Shown: positions 16,464-25,482, counted from the first letter of the stretch. The stretch is 61,264 bases of DNA from Ruminococcus sp. UBA7013 (GCA_002449585.1 DJXD01000084.1:1-61264), one strand, 5' to 3'. The notes: generated by a model not told the origin, from the letters alone. Numbers and translations are program-made.

Positions 16464-17750
16464 TCAGGAAATTGCTGTAAAAGCATCCTCTAAAGCAGAA
16501 ATCAGATCATCTACATGTTCTGTCCCGATAGAAAGACGGATTGTATTTGGCTTGATGCCCTGTTCAAGAAGTTCTTCCTCTGTCAGCTGGGAGTGCGTGG
16601 TAGATGCCGGATGAATCACAAGAGATTTCACATCTGCAACATTTGCAAGCAGGGAGAAAATGGCCAGATGATCAATAAATTTCTTAGCATCTTCTTCTGT
16701 TCCCTTGATCTCAAATGTGAAAATACTGCCGCCGCCATTGGGGAAATATTTTTGATAGATCTCATGACTTGGCTCAGAAGCAAGTGAAGGATGATGCACA
16801 GCTTCGACCTGCGGATGCTTTGCCAGATAATCCACAATTTTCAGGGCATTTTCAACATGACGTTCTACACGGAGTGAGAGTGTTTCCAAACCCTGAAGGA
16901 AGATAAAGGCATGGAATGGAGAAATTGCCGCACCAGTATCACGGAGCAGAATGGCTCTGATATATGTCACGAATGCCGCTGCACCTGCTGCCGCTGTAAA
17001 GCTAACACCATGATAAGAAGGATTAGGCTCAGAAATCCACGGATAACGCCCGGAAGCATTCCAATCAAAATGGCCGCTATCAATGATGACACCGCCGATT
17101 GCTGTGCCATGACCGCCAATAAATTTCGTCGCAGAATGTACAACAATATCTGCATTATACTCAATTGGCCGTACTAAATAAGGGGTTGCAAATGTGCTGT
17201 CCACTACGAGCGGAATTCCATGCGCATGTGCAATTTTTGCGACAGCTTCAATATCAACGGCATTAGAATTCGGATTGCCGAGTGTTTCGACAAAGACAGC
17301 CTTTGTATTTTCATCAATCTGTGCTTCCAGAGCAGCAGCATCTGGCTCTGCAAATTTTGCAGTAATGCCATAAAGCGGGAGAGTATGTGCGAGCAGATTA
17401 TAAGTTCCGCCGTAAATTGTTTTTGCAGCAACGACATTTTCACCGGCCTTGGCAAGTGCCTGAATTGTATAAGTAATTGCAGCAGCACCAGATGCTGTTG
17501 CCAATGCGGCAACGCCGCCTTCCAATGCGGCAATTCTTTTTTCAAATACATCCTGTGTGGAATTAGTCAGTCTGCCGTAGATATTTCCTGCATCTTTCAG
17601 GCCAAAGCGATCAGCGGCATGTTGTGCATTATGGAATACATAAGATGTGGTTGCATAAATCGGAACTGCTCTGGCATCAGATGCCGGATCTGCCTGCTCC
17701 TGTCCAACATGGAGCTGTAATGTTTCAAAATGATATTTTTTCTCTGCCAT
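16464..17750 (-). CDS. metY: O-acetylhomoserine sulfhydrylase
   Basis: A 428-residue PLP enzyme of the Cys/Met metabolism family. The long form with the N-terminal ETLQLHVGQE matches O-acetylhomoserine (thiol)-lyase, which makes homocysteine from O-acetylhomoserine and sulfide. The PLP lysine is in SATKFIGGHG, and the cofactor phosphate loop includes SGAAAIT. It has its own promoter and terminator, so it is a separate unit from the ABC transporter genes beside it. Because that transporter is of a type that includes sulfonate importers, a shared sulfur theme is possible. No SAM riboswitch or T-box precedes it. Confidence 0.9.
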   Translation of the reverse strand: MAEKKYHFETLQLHVGQEQADPASDARAVPIYATTSYVFHNAQHAADRFGLKDAGNIYGRLTNSTQDVFEKRIAALEGGVAALATASGAAAITYTIQALAKAGENVVAAKTIYGGTYNLLAHTLPLYGITAKFAEPDAAALEAQIDENTKAVFVETLGNPNSNAVDIEAVAKIAHAHGIPLVVDSTFATPYLVRPIEYNADIVVHSATKFIGGHGTAIGGVIIDSGHFDWNASGRYPWISEPNPSYHGVSFTAAAGAAAFVTYIRAILLRDTGAAISPFHAFIFLQGLETLSLRVERHVENALKIVDYLAKHPQVEAVHHPSLASEPSHEIYQKYFPNGGGSIFTFEIKGTEEDAKKFIDHLAIFSLLANVADVKSLVIHPASTTHSQLTEEELLEQGIKPNTIRLSIGTEHVDDLISALEDAFTAIS

Positions 17751-17795
17751 AATAAATTCCTCCTGAATTTAATTTTTAATTCTTACTGTATCTAT

Positions 17796-17824
17796 ATGAT
17801 AACATAGATTTTGAAATTTGTCAA
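17796..17824 (-). promoter_or_regulatory. Promoter of metY
   Basis: Minus strand TTGACA (17819-17824), 17-base spacer, TATCAT (17796-17801). It sits between the ABC ATPase stop and metY. Confidence 0.75.
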
Positions 17825-17867
17825 ATGCTTATTTTCAATAATTAGCTATCAGCAAAATCTATAACAC

Positions 17868-18644
17868 TCAGATCACATATTCAATCTTGTTTTCTGGTTT
17901 CATATTAAATAATTCAAAAATCTTATCACGCACCTGCAAAAAATCGCCGCTGGTGCGCTCCCGGTAGCCTTTGAGTGGCACTTCATAGACACATTTAAGT
18001 TTTCCGGGATTTGGTGTCAGAATGACGATTCTATCCGCCAGATATACAGCTTCTTCAATATCATGCGTAACAAATATAATTGTTTTCTTTTCTGTGCGTG
18101 AAATTTTTAAAATATCATCCTGCAATTTCATTCTGGTAATTGCATCCAATGCGCCAAATGGCTCATCCATGAATACAATTTCCGGATCTACAGCTAATGC
18201 CCGTGCAATAGAAACTCTTTGCTGCATTCCGCCGGAAAGCTGTTTGGGATGATGTTTTCTGAAATTGCTCAACCCAACTAATTCAATATATTTTTCTGCA
18301 ATTTCCTGACGTTCCTGTTTGGAAAGCTTCTGATTCTGTTCCAAGCCCAGCTCCACATTTTTTTGAACTGTCCGCCATGGAAGCAAGCCATAATTCTGAA
18401 AAATCGTCACATATTTGACAGATGGTTCTTTCACTTCTTTTCCATCAATCTTAATGCTTCCGGATGTGACCGGATCAAATCCGGCCATAGCATTGAGCAA
18501 TGTACTCTTTCCGCATCCAGAAGGGCCAAGCAGACAGATAAATTCACCTTTCTCGATTTTCAGGGAAATATCTGTAAATGCTGTAAATTCCTTTCCATTC
18601 TGATGAAAAATTTTTTCTGCCTTCTCTGCTTCTATCAAACTCAT
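17868..18644 (-). CDS. ABC transporter ATP-binding protein, NitT/TauT family
   Basis: A 258-residue ATPase subunit. ATG 18644 is chosen because it overlaps the permease stop in the ATGA arrangement and is preceded by GGGGAGG. Walker A is GPSGCGKST, the signature LSGGMQQRVSIARAL, Walker B IVFMDEPFGALD, and the switch His lies in VTHDIEEA. The YGLLPWRTV stretch after the Q-loop is characteristic of the SsuB/TauB/NrtD group, which powers uptake of sulfonates, nitrate or similar small anions. It is the last gene of the cluster starting at 23228. The substrate is not evident from sequence. Confidence 0.92.
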   Translation of the reverse strand: MSLIEAEKAEKIFHQNGKEFTAFTDISLKIEKGEFICLLGPSGCGKSTLLNAMAGFDPVTSGSIKIDGKEVKEPSVKYVTIFQNYGLLPWRTVQKNVELGLEQNQKLSKQERQEIAEKYIELVGLSNFRKHHPKQLSGGMQQRVSIARALAVDPEIVFMDEPFGALDAITRMKLQDDILKISRTEKKTIIFVTHDIEEAVYLADRIVILTPNPGKLKCVYEVPLKGYRERTSGDFLQVRDKIFELFNMKPENKIEYVI

Positions 18645-19417
18645 GCTGTTCCGCCTCCCCATGCTTTCATAATCTGCTTTTCCAGAATCTTCAATAATCC
18701 ATCCAGCAACAGGCCAATCAAACCAATGACCACAATAGTTGCTAATAAAATATCTGTTCGCAAATTATTTCTTGCATCAATAATCAGATATCCAAGTCCA
18801 GATTGTGCCCCAACCATCTCACCGGCGACCAGAAAAATCCAGCTTGTACCTAATGCCAAATGAATTCCGTTTGCAATCTGCGGAAATGCCGCCGGAAAAA
18901 TAATTTTCCACATCAATTCCGGCTGACGTATGCCGAAATTTTTCGAGACTTTGAAATAAATCGGATCAATATTTCCGACTGCCGCAACGGTAGATAATAA
19001 CACCGGAAAAAAGCCTGCTATGAAAATAATCACAATCGCCGGAATATCACCGATTCCGAACCATAATACAATAAATGGCATCCAAGCAGTTGGAGAAATT
19101 GGTCTCAGCAGCTGCACAATCGGATTGATATATTGAAATGCTTTAGAGAACCATCCTAATAATAGCCCCAGCAATACCGCAATCACAATTGCGCTGATAT
19201 ATCCAGCCGCAAAACGATACATACTCGTGCCGATATGCCGGAATAATGAACCGTCTCCAATCATCTCTATCAATGCCCGGAAAGCTTTCAGAGGTGATGG
19301 GAATAATGCTTCATTGAAATGACTCACGCTGAATAATAACTGCCATAGCAGAATTAATACAGCGAATGAAACAACAACATGTTTCAGAGAATTCAGTTTT
19401 TTCACGGGATACCGCAC
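18641..19417 (-). CDS. ABC transporter permease, NitT/TauT family
   Basis: A 258-residue BPD-type permease of the SsuC/TauC/NrtB group with about six membrane helices. The cytoplasmic EAA loop reads ISKNF.. to PAAFPQIANGIHLALGTSW. It overlaps the ATPase start by 4 bases and follows the binding-protein stop by 3 bases, so the three subunits are made together. The pore should serve the same unknown substrate as the adjacent binding protein. Confidence 0.92.
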   Translation of the reverse strand: MRYPVKKLNSLKHVVVSFAVLILLWQLLFSVSHFNEALFPSPLKAFRALIEMIGDGSLFRHIGTSMYRFAAGYISAIVIAVLLGLLLGWFSKAFQYINPIVQLLRPISPTAWMPFIVLWFGIGDIPAIVIIFIAGFFPVLLSTVAAVGNIDPIYFKVSKNFGIRQPELMWKIIFPAAFPQIANGIHLALGTSWIFLVAGEMVGAQSGLGYLIIDARNNLRTDILLATIVVIGLIGLLLDGLLKILEKQIMKAWGGGTA

Positions 19418-19420
19418 TCC

Positions 19421-20359
19421 TTAAAAATCATTTTTTACAAAATCTTCATAAGCAGGGGGATTTTCAGAAAGGCCATAAGTTTTGACTTTTTCTGTCAATA
19501 TTGCATAAGTCTCTTCTGTAATTTCAAGATCATCATAGCTGATCCACTGCAATGAAGTATCTAGCACATCTTCATCCTGCTGAAGATATTTCACTGCAAT
19601 TTCCTTTGCTTTTTCTTTTGTCAGGTTCTTCCCTGCCTGCTGATAGCTTTTGACAAATGCAGAAGCATCTTCTGCACGGGAGTCAATAAAATCATCCGTC
19701 AGCACAAGGCCGCAGCAGAGAGATTCCGGCCATAATTCTTCTGATGAATACAGCACATGTCCGGCATGAAGTGTAACAGCTTTCGCCCCGAATGGCTCAG
19801 CGACACAATAACCATCTATCTGACCGCTTGCCAATGCAGAGGGCATTTCCGGAGGGGCAAGCTCTGTAACAGTGATATCATCAATTGTCAATCCTGCCTC
19901 AGCTAAAGCATCATTCAGCAGAATATTATGTGATGATTGTCTGTGTGGGATGGCAAATGTTTTTCCTTTGAGATCAGCTGCTGTCTGAATGCTATCATTT
20001 GTGACAATCACATTTCCATCTTTATGTCCTAATGCAACTGCTTTAATTCCGATACCTTCCTGTTTGGATTTCATAGCTAATTCAATCAAAACAGAAGCAC
20101 CGTCTACTCTTCCTGTATTCAAAGCATCCAGCAATTCCGGCCATGATCCATATTTGATTAATTCCACCTGCAAATCATCATCAGCGGCTTCTAATTCTTC
20201 TTTTACTTCAAATACCGGAAGCGCATGCGTAATAGGCAGATAGGCAATTTTTACAACTTTCTTTCCATCATTGACAGCAGCATCCGAAGCACTGCATCCG
20301 GTCAAAGCCACACCTAATGCCAAAGCGGTCAGAAATCCTAAAATTCTATTTTTTCTCAT
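19421..20359 (-). CDS. ABC transporter substrate-binding lipoprotein, NrtA/SsuA/TauA-like
   Basis: A 312-residue binding protein. The start at 20359 is set by AAAGGAGAGAG upstream; an in-frame ATG at 20389 lacks a ribosome site. The lipobox is LTGC. The fold pattern of the NMT1/THI5-like family is present: IAYLPITHALPVFEV at the start of the mature protein, GKTFAIPHRQSSHNILL, and YCVAEPFGAKAV. Such proteins bind nitrate, sulfonates, bicarbonate or thiamine precursors. It is 88 bases downstream of the CooS-like gene on the same strand. The transporter may deliver a substrate or cofactor to that enzyme. The ligand cannot be named. Confidence 0.88.
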   Translation of the reverse strand: MRKNRILGFLTALALGVALTGCSASDAAVNDGKKVVKIAYLPITHALPVFEVKEELEAADDDLQVELIKYGSWPELLDALNTGRVDGASVLIELAMKSKQEGIGIKAVALGHKDGNVIVTNDSIQTAADLKGKTFAIPHRQSSHNILLNDALAEAGLTIDDITVTELAPPEMPSALASGQIDGYCVAEPFGAKAVTLHAGHVLYSSEELWPESLCCGLVLTDDFIDSRAEDASAFVKSYQQAGKNLTKEKAKEIAVKYLQQDEDVLDTSLQWISYDDLEITEETYAILTEKVKTYGLSENPPAYEDFVKNDF

Positions 20360-20422
20360 AAATCTCTCTCCTTTTCGCTGATTATTCATATCATAATACT
20401 ATGCAATAAAATCTGAAACCAT

Positions 20423-20440
20423 GCCGCAGAAATCTGCGGC
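20423..20440 (-). other. Intercistronic hairpin between cooS-like gene and transporter
   Basis: GCCGCAGA / TCTGCGGC, an 8-bp stem with a 2-base loop (or 7 bp with a 4-base loop), 8 bases after the CooS stop. No T-tract follows, so it may stabilise or process the mRNA or act as a partial attenuator between the enzyme and transporter genes. Confidence 0.5.
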
Positions 20441-20447
20441 GGTTTGA

Positions 20448-22514
20448 TTAATCTTTATCCCAGCCCAGAGCAAGCCTTTTTGCCTTCATATCAGCAACTA
20501 TCTTTTCACCGAGCTTAACCGGATCTGTATCCACATGCATGACAGATCCTAATAATTCTTTTGTACCATCTTTCAGAAATTCGATCACATTTTTAGATCC
20601 ATAAATCTGAGCTTCTACACAATGATAAGAATTCACACCCATCAGGCGGAAACCAAGTGCGGCATCAATGCCCTTTTCATTGCCCCATTCCGGAGAACAG
20701 AAGGCAAGCGGCATTTCAAAAATAGAATGTCCCAATGCATTTGATACACCTGCAAATATTCCGGAAGATCTTGTATTATCAATACATTCTCCTACATGCC
20801 ATACCGGCGGAAGATCATCTCCCAGAAATTCCCGGAGACCATCTCCGGCTTTATCCTGTGCATTCTGACTGCAATATCCCAATTTCATCAATGGAAAAGA
20901 AGCACAGCCATTTGACAGGATCAGCACATTATTTTTTAATAATACATCTGCGACATCAATAATAGCTTTCTCATAAAGCACTTTCGGATTATTACATCCG
21001 ACCATGTTCACAATTCCGAGAATTTTGCCATTTTTTATAGCATCCGCCAGCGGCTGCATACTGCCAAATCTCTTATGAACATATTCAACAGAAAAGCCAA
21101 CTTCTGCCTCTACTTCATAAGGCGGAATATAAACTGGAATGCCTTTCCGAGCTTCAAAGCTCTCGATCGCCCGAAGAATAATTTTCTCAGCAAGCTCCTG
21201 CGTCTGATCAATATTTGCATGATGATGATCATATCCATAACGCTCTGCACCGGGCAATCTTGCCGATTCACTTGTTGTGACAACCGTTGTCTTGAAACAT
21301 CTGGCTACTTCCATAATAGATGGAAATACATCCTGCACATCCGCAACCCATAAATCAAGCGCACCTGTTCCAAGTACTAATTCTGCTGAAACGGCATTGC
21401 ATAACGGAATCACACCGCCATATCTGTACATAGCCGCCAGCCCTGAACAGCAGATCCCATAAAATCGAATGCCTTTTGCACCGGCCTGTTTTGCCAATGC
21501 AATAAATTTTTCCTGTTGGCCTGTCTTGACAATCTGGCTCACCAATAAAGGCAAATGCCCATGTACTGCAATATTTACATAGCCTTTCTGCAATGCGCCA
21601 ATATTGACTTTTGATGTGACTCTATCACCAACACCAAATAAACTATCTGTCGCAATAGATGCCCCTACAACTCCAGAGAATGTGAACGCCAGCCCACATC
21701 TTAAAAATTGCTGCATAATGCTTTTCCAATCTCCATCTGTTGCGCATCCTGATTTGTGATAAGCTTCAAATACTTCATGATATGCACTGATGGGAAGAAT
21801 ATCTAATTTTTCCCATACTTTCTGACGTTCGGGCGGCGCACATGCCTTGATTGTCTCATAAGTTCCCGGTACGGTGCGTGACATATCTTCCAGCAATCGA
21901 TCCGCCAGATCAGCGGCAATATGCTTCAATTGTCTATGTTCAGTCTTGATCCCGAATGATTTTGCAGTATCTTTGATTTTCTGTTCTCCCATAATTGGAA
22001 TATTTAGCTTTCCTTCTGCCGCCCATTTCAGCGCAAGCATGACCTCACGAGCATGCATTCCATGCTGTGCCGCACCTGCCGCCGCATTGCGCAGTAGATT
22101 CCTCGCAACAATCAGATCTGCATCTGCACCGCATACTCCACGGGATGCCTTTGCTGTGATCCGGCAAGGCCCCATATTGCAAATTTTACAGCAGATACCT
22201 GCCAATCCAAAATTACATTGTGGCTTTTGTTTATCAAATCTATCAAAAGTTGTATCTAATCCAAGCTGTTCCATCCGGAGAATCATTTCTCTGACTGCCG
22301 GATCTGGTGTTTGATCAATAACATCCTGTTTTGATGGGAATGTTTTCCGGTATTCAGAAACAGCATTCATGTAATCTCTGATAAATGCCTGAGGGTCATC
22401 CTCCTCCTGATGATCTGCCTTATGTGTAACCGTGGGAATGCCATGTTCATCAAAGCCGATCAGCGCACGATGGGAATGAATATGTGCCGGACTGTGTTCA
22501 TGATGATCATGCAT
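20448..22514 (-). CDS. cooS: CooS-family Ni-Fe-S carbon monoxide dehydrogenase-like protein with altered active-site ligand
   Basis: A 688-residue homologue of the anaerobic CO dehydrogenase catalytic subunit. ATG 22514 is used because AAAGGG lies 9 bases upstream. The cysteines of the D and B clusters are all present (Cys100, 108, 109, 112, 117, 128), as are His318/His320, Cys356, Cys507, Cys537 and Cys577, the expected C-cluster ligands. The remaining ligand, Cys in the canonical D(Y/V)QC motif, is Asp395 here (ADVQDVFPS). The residues after the start are His-rich, with seven His in the first 15. No acetyl-CoA synthase, CooC or CooF gene is adjacent. CO oxidation is therefore not assured, and a different redox reaction at a modified cluster is plausible. 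Confidence 0.85.
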   Translation of the reverse strand: MHDHHEHSPAHIHSHRALIGFDEHGIPTVTHKADHQEEDDPQAFIRDYMNAVSEYRKTFPSKQDVIDQTPDPAVREMILRMEQLGLDTTFDRFDKQKPQCNFGLAGICCKICNMGPCRITAKASRGVCGADADLIVARNLLRNAAAGAAQHGMHAREVMLALKWAAEGKLNIPIMGEQKIKDTAKSFGIKTEHRQLKHIAADLADRLLEDMSRTVPGTYETIKACAPPERQKVWEKLDILPISAYHEVFEAYHKSGCATDGDWKSIMQQFLRCGLAFTFSGVVGASIATDSLFGVGDRVTSKVNIGALQKGYVNIAVHGHLPLLVSQIVKTGQQEKFIALAKQAGAKGIRFYGICCSGLAAMYRYGGVIPLCNAVSAELVLGTGALDLWVADVQDVFPSIMEVARCFKTTVVTTSESARLPGAERYGYDHHHANIDQTQELAEKIILRAIESFEARKGIPVYIPPYEVEAEVGFSVEYVHKRFGSMQPLADAIKNGKILGIVNMVGCNNPKVLYEKAIIDVADVLLKNNVLILSNGCASFPLMKLGYCSQNAQDKAGDGLREFLGDDLPPVWHVGECIDNTRSSGIFAGVSNALGHSIFEMPLAFCSPEWGNEKGIDAALGFRLMGVNSYHCVEAQIYGSKNVIEFLKDGTKELLGSVMHVDTDPVKLGEKIVADMKAKRLALGWDKD

Positions 22515-22833
22515 GTTCATCCACCCTTTCTGAAATCTTTTTTCTAAAAACGCCTTTAGGATCATGAATCAGCAGATCCACCAGCCATATTACACAGCCG
22601 AATGCTGTTACAGAAATTCCAAGAAATGCATCATTGAGCATATCGGACGGCGCAGGCATGAAATATTCTGCACCCATTTCGATATATTCAGAAATTGCAT
22701 CCACCAGCCACATAAGGGAAGCCCCCCAGAACATCCAGCAAAGTGTTGCTATGCGATAAATATCCTGCGGCGCATTCTGATACCATAGAATTGTACTGAT
22801 AACAGCCGCCAGTATGGTAATTACCAAAGTCAT
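22507..22833 (-). CDS. Small membrane protein of the CooS-like cluster
   Basis: A 108-residue protein with three predicted membrane helices (about 2-18, 27-47 and 67-88) and a basic C-terminal tail. No known family is recognised. Its ATG overlaps the stop of the preceding small membrane protein (ATGA), and its own end overlaps the start of the CooS-like gene by 8 bases. This tight coupling implies joint synthesis with the enzyme. The first helix is Trp-rich and the second ends in WLVDAISEY. It could anchor the enzyme or form a two-subunit membrane complex with its partner. No heme or Fe-S motif is visible. Confidence 0.75.
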   Translation of the reverse strand: MTLVITILAAVISTILWYQNAPQDIYRIATLCWMFWGASLMWLVDAISEYIEMGAEYFMPAPSDMLNDAFLGISVTAFGCVIWLVDLLIHDPKGVFRKKISERVDEHA

Positions 22834-23228
22834 GACACATGCACCTCATGCTGATATTTTCTGTTCCGGATATGTGAGATCAGCACCATACCAGCCCATA
22901 CGGCTGTAACAAGCAGAGCCATTCCTACGCCATTTGTTCCCATTTCATGCAACATTTCCGCCATAGAATCCGGATCTTTCATAGCCGTAAGAAACGGAAA
23001 CCAAGGTGTTACTTCGCCATGCCAAACATGTTCAAATGCTAGCAATGCGCTTCCGCCCCAAAGCAGATTTGTCAGCCAGCGTGTTTTATATAATACAGTT
23101 TCTTTCTTTGCAAGCTCCTGTTCAGGATTTACTTTTGTGACGGAATATGTTTTATTTTTCTGTTCCGCAATCAGGCGGACAGCCGTCACAACCGCCGCTT
23201 CTGCGGCAGGAATTATAAAACAAGCCAT
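22830..23228 (-). CDS. Small membrane protein, first gene of the CooS-like cluster
   Basis: A 132-residue protein starting at ATG 23228, supported by AAAGAGG about 8 bases upstream; a longer frame to 23321 would start inside the promoter. It begins with a hydrophobic or amphipathic segment (MACFIIPAAEAAVVTAVRLI), then a Lys-rich cytoplasmic stretch. Two clear membrane helices lie near 53-72 and 99-120. Between them is FEHVWHGEVTPWFPF, with His and Glu residues that could bind a metal. Unknown family. It is followed without a gap by the second membrane protein and the CooS-like gene. Confidence 0.75.
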   Translation of the reverse strand: MACFIIPAAEAAVVTAVRLIAEQKNKTYSVTKVNPEQELAKKETVLYKTRWLTNLLWGGSALLAFEHVWHGEVTPWFPFLTAMKDPDSMAEMLHEMGTNGVGMALLVTAVWAGMVLISHIRNRKYQHEVHVS

Positions 23229-23274
23229 AATAAACCTCTTTCTAAAACATACTTTTTTAGTAGATGATAGAATT

Positions 23275-23303
23275 ATTATATCACATCTGTACGGATCTGT
23301 CAA
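23275..23303 (-). promoter_or_regulatory. Promoter of the CooS-like cluster
   Basis: Minus strand TTGACA (23298-23303), 17-base spacer, TATAAT (23275-23280) with TGA before the -10. It is near consensus. The leader is about 40 bases and no repressor site is obvious. Confidence 0.85.
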
Positions 23304-23358
23304 TATTTTTAGATATAGCAAATTTCAAGACAAGCTAATAGATTAAATCTATAAGAGA

Positions 23359-25416
23359 TTATGATTTTCTTCCAAATATAAAAATACAAGCGATCAGATA
23401 AAGGACAGCTATCCCAACAGTGATTTTAATCAGCAAAACAGAATCTTTTGTATCAGAATGAGAGGGAATTCCGGGATTGCTGGAAGTACTGGTAGTATAA
23501 GTAGTAACTGTAGTAATCTTAGTACTGATCAATGAAATTTTAACAGCAGAACTAACAGTAGAAACTGCACTTTCTGATCCAGATTCTTGAAAACTGCTTT
23601 CAGAATGTTCATTTTCCGGTTTCGGCTCTGTAGGATTTATTTGGATTGTTGTCTGCACAGGATCAGGAATTTTAACAGATGCTCCTTTCCATGATGCCAA
23701 TAAAGAATTATCATTGATCGAAACACAGTTCTCATAAGGAGATACCCATGTCATATTTTGATAATCTGCTGTCTGGCTCTCAAATTCTTCTTTTGTCAAA
23801 CTTTTTGATTCCTGATTTTTCATAACTCCATAAGAATCATTCTGCTGATTCCCTGAAGGATCTATTTTACTCCAGAAAAGCCCAAGATGTGTGAGTGTTG
23901 TGTTATCGATCTTCCAATAATCATAATAATAACTGCTGCCGTCACCGTTTCCGAATGTGAATGCTACAATATGTGCATCTGGCGCAACTATCGCAGAGGG
24001 GACGCTGTCAACAGATGTTATCAACGAAATCAGATCAGAATTTTCACCGCTCCAATATCGTACAGCTTTATTATTATCATAGCCATACAGCTGATCACCG
24101 TAAGAAGTTTTTTCACCATATTCTGTATTAGGCGTAATAAATAATTCTGGTATGCCGTTTCCATCTATATCAAATAAGGCATATTCTGCATTTTCATGAT
24201 ATTGTGAAGAAGCTTTAAATTCTGTCAATATAGTTTCATAGGCATCATACCATATGGGAAGCGTTTGTATGATCTCTGTTTGTTCTGTAGCAGGCTGTGT
24301 AGTGGGCACTTCCTCGGCAAGATAGAATTGCCCATCTGCATAGGTCAGCGGCGTATTAATATATTTATGATTAGGTTCAAACTCATTGACTGTGGTATAT
24401 AAACTTCCATCATCTGCCTGATAAAATCCCTGAATTTTTCCGGAAAGATCTAATTCATACGGAATATTATTTCTCACGCTGTAAATAAATGCTGTCCAGC
24501 CTGAGCCGCCATAATTTGCATCAAAAGAGAAAAAGCCCTGTCCTTTATATTCTGCATAGCGTGCGGTGCTTACGATAATTCTATTATCGAAATGATTCAG
24601 CATTTCTGTTTCATTTCCATTTTCATCAATAAAATAAACATGCCGGACTTCATCCCCATAAGAGCCTTCTTCTGCAATTACGGCAAAAGCTTCTTTTGTG
24701 CCATTTTCATCATAATCATGATAATCAAATAAATATACTTGCCCATGTGTACTGGCTTTTTCTCTGATCTCTGATTCTGATAATATACTTTTTTCCTCTT
24801 TTGTAGGCTCTGGGGGCGGTTCTGTCACTGGATCATCTGCATCAAAAGCAGAAAGATCCGTCAGTTTATATTCATGCCCAAGTGAAATATCTTCATGATA
24901 AATATTTAAAATTTCATCTGCTTTTTCTTCTGATATAACAGAAATCTCCCCTGAAGCATTTGTATAAGTATATTCTTCTTCATATTCAATTCCTTCAACG
25001 AAAGTAATATTTGTACCATCCATATGATAAATATTATAACCATAATAGCCACGGCCGCCTGTCAATTCAAGCAAATCATGTTTTGCAGTATCCAGGCGGA
25101 GGAATCTCGCTTCTGATTGATAATATAATTCTGCCTTTCCGTTTCTGTAAGTATAGAGATTATATGCGCCGAAGCCTGTACCAAATCCATAGCAGATAAT
25201 TAATTCCGGCTGTCCATCTCCGGTGAGATCATATAAACTATAGCCCATTGTTTCATCTGTAGGGCTCATTTCCTGCAATGTTTCCTGCACTTGTGTTTGA
25301 TAGGCAGATTTCCAATCGGCGGCCTTTGCAGACAAATTTCCCTGCACTGTCATCAATGATGCATTTAATAATAGCAATGCTGTGACAAGATTTATAACAC
25401 CTTTTTGATTCATCAA
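23359..25416 (-). CDS. Large secreted, membrane-anchored protein with Asp-rich repeats
   Basis: A 685-residue exported protein. A signal peptide (cleavage near AKAA, residue 33) leads into domains with repeated calcium-binding-like or FG-GAP-like loops: YDLTGDGQPELII, HDYDENGTKEAF and FDIDGNGIPELFI. Such D-x-D/N-x-D-G loops are common in clostridial surface proteins. A Ser/Thr-rich spacer near 600-655 leads to a C-terminal membrane helix and a short basic end (FGRKS), so it is probably displayed on the cell. There is no LPxTG or dockerin. Binding target unknown. No T-tract hairpin is evident directly after the gene. Confidence 0.75.
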   Translation of the reverse strand: MMNQKGVINLVTALLLLNASLMTVQGNLSAKAADWKSAYQTQVQETLQEMSPTDETMGYSLYDLTGDGQPELIICYGFGTGFGAYNLYTYRNGKAELYYQSEARFLRLDTAKHDLLELTGGRGYYGYNIYHMDGTNITFVEGIEYEEEYTYTNASGEISVISEEKADEILNIYHEDISLGHEYKLTDLSAFDADDPVTEPPPEPTKEEKSILSESEIREKASTHGQVYLFDYHDYDENGTKEAFAVIAEEGSYGDEVRHVYFIDENGNETEMLNHFDNRIIVSTARYAEYKGQGFFSFDANYGGSGWTAFIYSVRNNIPYELDLSGKIQGFYQADDGSLYTTVNEFEPNHKYINTPLTYADGQFYLAEEVPTTQPATEQTEIIQTLPIWYDAYETILTEFKASSQYHENAEYALFDIDGNGIPELFITPNTEYGEKTSYGDQLYGYDNNKAVRYWSGENSDLISLITSVDSVPSAIVAPDAHIVAFTFGNGDGSSYYYDYWKIDNTTLTHLGLFWSKIDPSGNQQNDSYGVMKNQESKSLTKEEFESQTADYQNMTWVSPYENCVSINDNSLLASWKGASVKIPDPVQTTIQINPTEPKPENEHSESSFQESGSESAVSTVSSAVKISLISTKITTVTTYTTSTSSNPGIPSHSDTKDSVLLIKITVGIAVLYLIACIFIFGRKS

Positions 25417-25455
25417 AAATTTCCCCTCCTGAATTTATTTTTATGCCAAACAAAA

Positions 25456-25482
25456 AAGCATGGATCAAAAAATCCATGCTTT
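25456..25482 (-). terminator. Terminator of the tRNA gene
   Basis: AAGCATGGAT / ATCCATGCTT stem followed by TTTTTTG on the minus strand, directly after the tRNA 3' end. Confidence 0.8.

Noticed and set aside
17751..17867. Possible SAM riboswitch or T-box before metY
   Set aside because: The leader is too short, and neither a SAM-I core nor a T-box sequence is present. Only a plain promoter is seen.
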